A stretch of 64,000 bases of DNA from Nostoc punctiforme NIES-2108. GTDB lineage: Bacteria; Cyanobacteriota; Cyanobacteriia; Cyanobacteriales; Nostocaceae. The notes beneath the pieces were generated by a model. That model did not search any database. It saw nothing but the letters and a program-made list of their open reading frames with translations, and was not told where the DNA came from. This document shows, piece after piece, positions 60,868 through 64,000 of the stretch. Within the stretch, counting starts at the first letter, position 1. Each line of letters starts with the position of its first letter. The stretch lies in contig LXQE01000150.1 in the NCBI GenBank assembly GCA_003326195.1, positions 1 through 64,000 on the forward strand, in the 5' to 3' direction. The position numbers and the translations under genes were made by a program.

Positions 60868-61716
60868 CTTATCTCTCCTAAATTTCTCACTAAATACGTA
60901 AGTTCAGCATTAATCAAAGAACTATTTATCAGTTCAATGTAGATTACTTGTAATTTGCATAATCTCATGTTAAAAAACATTAACTATTTAGTTAGGAACT
61001 TCTCAAGAGAAAATATCCAACTACTTACTGTGGGCTGACTTTTCCGGTCAGCCCACAGTCGCAAGCGAAACGCCTACCCTACAAAATCAGATAATTTATT
61101 TTCTGAAAATCCCTTAATTGATTACGCAAATTATTCAGTAATTAGCTCAAATACTTTGGTTTTCTGCCAATTTTTTGAACCTATACTGTAATTATATAAT
61201 TATTATGAAGTATAAGGTTACACGAACTTTTTTACCAAATCTTCCAAATCCTTAATAAATACGATTTATAATACATTGATATGTGTCTATAAACCTAAAA
61301 TTAAATATTTTTTCAAATCTACTGATTTGTTTGGTTAATGTTTATTTCGCCAGCTTTTTAGCTTGATGGTGTTTGTCATGAAGTTAGGTTGAAATATCTT
61401 TTTTTGTTAAATAACTATTATGTTTAATTACAAAATAACATTTCTCTATGCTGTGGGATGATAAACATGAATATTTAGTCATATATTGCTTCCCTATAGA
61501 TAAATACATCCCAACTCTGTATTTGGAGCAATAGCTTATGTAGGATTGAAAGGGGACTGAAGCCAAACCAGAGCGCGTAAATTGGGAACTATTGAAAATT
61601 TGAATGGTGATTCAGACCCTTAACTAAATCTTACTTATATTTTCTTCCCAAGTACCCAGCCGAGACTTATAGTCGTTCCGTTGCTAAAATTTTGCTTAGT
61701 CTCTAGTCTATAGAAA
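60868..61716. other. 849-bp intergenic region
   Basis: No gene seen on either strand. It is AT-rich with one strong hairpin at 61027-61059 and the promoters of the RTX gene (left) and DUF2809 gene (right). The rest shows nothing I can name. Confidence 0.55.
61027..61059. repeat. 13-bp perfect hairpin
   Basis: ACTGTGGGCTGAC pairs with GTCAGCCCACAGT around TTTTCCG. A dispersed palindrome or an orphan terminator. Confidence 0.75.
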
Positions 61717-62133
61717 ATGCTTCGATACCGTAACCAAACAATATTTATTATTATTTCTATGCTCATCGTTGTACCAATAGGGTTTTTGTTTAAGTATTAT
61801 AATGGGCCTGCCCATCACTGGTTTAATGACTACGGAGCAGCTGTATTTTACGAAATATTTTGGTGTCTGTTCGCATTTTGCTTTTTCAGAAGTTGGGCAG
61901 CAGTAATCCAAATTCCTATATGGGTTTTTGTCATTACCTGTATACTAGAATTCTTGCAACTTTGGCATCCGCCACTATTAGAGCAAATTCGTGCCACTTT
62001 GATAGGTAAATTGTTACTTGGTACCACCTTTGTTTGGTGGGATTTTCCTCATTATGTATTGGGTTCTGTTTTAGGCTGGTTGTGGCTGCGACAATTACAC
62101 GGAATAGGTTATGCAAAAAAAAGTCAAGGTTAA
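61717..62133 (+). CDS. DUF2809 family membrane protein
   Basis: A 138-residue integral membrane protein with four hydrophobic helices (IFIIISMLIVVPIGFLF; YEIFWCLFAFCFFRSW; IPIWVFVITCILEFLQLW; YVLGSVLGWLW). The family core is KYYNGPAHHWFNDYGAAVFYE and LEFLQLWHPPLLEQIRATL then IGKLLLGTTF. Function unknown. It overlaps the next gene by 23 bp, so translation is linked. Confidence 0.9.
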   Translation: MLRYRNQTIFIIISMLIVVPIGFLFKYYNGPAHHWFNDYGAAVFYEIFWCLFAFCFFRSWAAVIQIPIWVFVITCILEFLQLWHPPLLEQIRATLIGKLLLGTTFVWWDFPHYVLGSVLGWLWLRQLHGIGYAKKSQG

Positions 62134-62338
62134 ACCTAATTCAAAACAGCAAAAAATTGAAGAACAACCTGATGGCAGTCTGACTGTTTATTTAAAATCG
62201 GCTCCAGTTGATGGTAAGGCTAATGAAGAGTTAATTAAACTACTAGCAGATAAATTTGATGTACCCAAGTCTCATATCAGAATTAAGTCAGGTTTTTCCT
62301 CTCGGCAAAAGCTGATGGAAATTGATACGAATACTTAA
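62111..62338 (+). CDS. DUF167 (YggU) family protein
   Basis: A 75-residue protein of the YggU family, fold known but role unknown. It has the typical VKVKPNSKQQKIEEQPDGSL and VYLKSAPVDGKANEELIKLL, then SGFSSRQKLMEI. Full length for the family. Starts inside the DUF2809 gene. Confidence 0.93.
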   Translation: MQKKVKVKPNSKQQKIEEQPDGSLTVYLKSAPVDGKANEELIKLLADKFDVPKSHIRIKSGFSSRQKLMEIDTNT

Positions 62339-62608
62339 CTGCTACTTAATAATAAATACCTTTTTTGAAGACTTTGCTATCTCCTGTGAGCTACATTTCA
62401 CCTAGTAGATTCTCTACTAGAGGTAAGGAAGGAGAGATATAAACTTGTAAAATTAATTTTTATGAAAAAAGTGAAGGTTTAAAACCTCGCCCCTTGTGGC
62501 GCGTTCGCGGTAGCGTCTCGTAGAGAAAGAATCCTTGCTTCCCAAGATAGGTAGAAATCCCACGCCTTGTGGCTGAATTTAATTTTGAATTTTGAATTTT
62601 GAATTGAT

Positions 62609-63220
62609 TCATGCCTGTGTAATACTGATATACCTTGGTTGAGTTTTGACTCTTTCTATCCAAGCTTGGATAGCAGGATATTGTATTAAATCAAACCCAC
62701 CTTCATCAGCTACATGAGTGTAAGCGAACAAGGCGATATCAGCAATCGTGTAACGCTCTCCTACAAAAAAATCTTGAGAAGTTAAGTGTTTATCCATCAA
62801 GTTAAGTGCTGCATAGCCTGGTTCACGTTTTTGTTTGATAGCTTCACTATATTCTTCAGTTTTACCTAAAATAGAAATCCAAAATCTTGATGTAGCAATA
62901 AAAGGCTCATGGCTATATTGTTCAAAACATAACCATTGCAGCACCTGCGCTCGTAAAAAGCGGTCATAAGGTAAAAACTCTGTACCTTCACTCAGATAAA
63001 CCAGTATGGCATTTGATTCTGCCAAATATTTCCCTGGCTCGATTTCCAGAACAGGTATCTTACCGTTAGGATTTTTACTTAAAAATTCTGGTGTTCGAGT
63101 CTCGCCTTTCAAGATGTTAAGCTCTATCCTCTCAAAAGGCATACCTAGTTGTGTCAATAAAAGACGTATCTTATAACCATGTCCAGAAGGTAAAAAATCG
63201 TACAGATGCAGTAGTTCCAT
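62609..63220 (-). CDS. Glutathione S-transferase family protein
   Basis: A 203-residue cytosolic GST. The thioredoxin-like N-terminal domain has LHLYDFLPSGHGYKIRLLL (catalytic Ser in SGHG), NPNGKIPVLEIEPGKYLAES (cis-Pro and the glutathione-binding E-S) and NAILVYLSEG. The all-helical C-terminal domain has YTIADIALFAYTHVADEGGF (N-capping box). Likely conjugates or reduces small electrophiles or peroxides. It is a single gene convergent with the DUF167 gene. Confidence 0.95.
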   Translation of the reverse strand: MELLHLYDFLPSGHGYKIRLLLTQLGMPFERIELNILKGETRTPEFLSKNPNGKIPVLEIEPGKYLAESNAILVYLSEGTEFLPYDRFLRAQVLQWLCFEQYSHEPFIATSRFWISILGKTEEYSEAIKQKREPGYAALNLMDKHLTSQDFFVGERYTIADIALFAYTHVADEGGFDLIQYPAIQAWIERVKTQPRYISITQA

Positions 63221-63432
63221 GTTAAAATACAGTTAGGAATATGTTGAGAAGTGAAGGTTCAAAATACAATATTTTACCAAAAGATTTTCCCAAAACCGGA
63301 TATTTTTTTTGTATTTAGTATCTGAACGTACTACAGAAAATTATTCGAGAAAATAAAAAAAAGCATTATTTATTTCTAGATTGAGATTCTAGATTGAGAC
63401 ATTTAATGTAGTTAGTGGTCGAAAATAAAACT

Positions 63433-64000
63433 ATGTGTGGAAGATTTACTCTAAATCAGTCGGCAGCAGGATTGTCTGAAGTTTTCCATGTCGAGTCTGT
63501 TCCCGATTTGGCAGCCGAATATAACATTGCGCCTACGCAAATGGTGGCGACAGTGTTGCAAAATCCCGAAAGCGAAAAGCGGGAATTTAAGCAGTTGCAT
63601 TGGGGATTAATACCGTCATGGGCGAAAGATGCAGGAATGGGGGCAAAGCTGATTAATGCTAGGGCAGAAACTGTTGCCGAAAAACCCGCTTTTCGTTCGG
63701 CTTTTAAGCACAGACGCTGTTTAGTGTTAGCTGATGGCTTTTATGAGTGGCAACGCCAACAAGGCAAGAAGCAGCCATTTTATTTTCGTCTTCAAGATGG
63801 GCAACCCTTCGGTTTTGCAGGTTTGTGGGAGAGATGGCGATCGCCTGCTAACGAAGAAATAATCTCTTGTACAATTTTGACAACGGCAGCTAACGAATTA
63901 CTCCAACCCATCCACGAGCGGATGCCAGTGATTCTAGAGCCACAAGATTACGATTTATGGCTAGATTCCCAAGTGCAAACGGCCCAAACCCTACAGCAGC
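63433..64000 (+). CDS. SRAP domain protein (YedK/HMCES), 3' end outside window
   Basis: 189 residues are visible, with no stop inside the window. MCGRFTL supplies the catalytic Cys2 that crosslinks to abasic sites in single-stranded DNA. N75 in LINARAET, E105 in GFYEW and H161 in PIHERMPVIL complete the active site, and HWGLIPSWAKD is the SRAP signature. The protein shields abasic sites during replication and takes part in their repair. Members are widespread in cyanobacteria. The initiator Met must be removed to expose Cys2. Confidence 0.96.
   Translation, partial: MCGRFTLNQSAAGLSEVFHVESVPDLAAEYNIAPTQMVATVLQNPESEKREFKQLHWGLIPSWAKDAGMGAKLINARAETVAEKPAFRSAFKHRRCLVLADGFYEWQRQQGKKQPFYFRLQDGQPFGFAGLWERWRSPANEEIISCTILTTAANELLQPIHERMPVILEPQDYDLWLDSQVQTAQTLQQ

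Overview
The window is a piece of a filamentous, probably heterocyst-forming cyanobacterial chromosome (Nostoc/Anabaena-like). This rests on abundant HIP1 octamers (GCGATCGC), heptanucleotide short tandem repeats (GGGCATT/GGGCATG and TTAGTCA types), and cyanobacterial markers: a thioredoxin reductase-thioredoxin fusion (NTRC), a ClpR-ClpP pair, a DUF4327 protein and an xisH/xisI pair. No rRNA, tRNA or CRISPR array was seen. GC content is about 40 percent overall, clearly lower in the glycan cluster (24.7-30 kb) and clearly higher in one small secreted-protein gene near 38 kb.

Layout. 1-4 kb is a decayed defence-type patch: the 3' end of an IS630 transposase, an apparently IS-truncated NACHT-like (STAND NTPase) protein, and a VapC toxin gene with an in-frame amber codon beside its antitoxin, the toxin-antitoxin pair being framed by 65-bp direct repeats. 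4-15.4 kb is mostly core: a cell-wall amidase, CTP synthase (pyrG), a sugar-type binding protein, a ROK sugar kinase, an oligopeptide-type permease, NTRC, and two restriction-like-fold proteins (DUF2887 and Uma2). 15.6-30.1 kb is a surface-glycan block: a type IV pilin-like protein, a TPR-O-GlcNAc-transferase-like enzyme, a broken xisH with xisI, a 1284-residue triple glycosyltransferase, and a minus-strand run of AT-rich sugar-modifying genes (DegT aminotransferase, FkbM methyltransferase, GNAT acetyltransferase, divergent DegT-like protein, WbqC, methyltransferase, PhyH dioxygenase).

30-51.7 kb is mixed: an FHA-kinase/PP2C signalling pair, an amino-acid binding protein, an aminotransferase, a J-domain protein, clpR-clpP, two tandem von Willebrand A proteins with a SMI1-like gene, a phytase-like esterase, an orphan PEP-CTERM tail, a VOC enzyme, a saccharopine dehydrogenase-like protein, a hydrolase, a BON protein and the acetolactate synthase small subunit.

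52-58.7 kb is the most interesting locus: a three-gene, translationally coupled operon. Its first gene encodes a 1758-residue DUF4157 (eCIS-core) protein whose C terminus carries an R / STS / ExE signature of an ADP-ribosyltransferase toxin. Two small genes follow without gaps; the last has the E-x3-Q-x2-K spacing seen in NADAR (ADP-ribosyl-guanine hydrolase) proteins. I read this as a candidate ADP-ribosylating effector with cognate immunity. The window closes with an RTX-type calcium-binding protein containing a near-perfect 149-residue tandem duplication, two small DUF proteins, a glutathione S-transferase and the 5' part of an SRAP (YedK/HMCES) protein.
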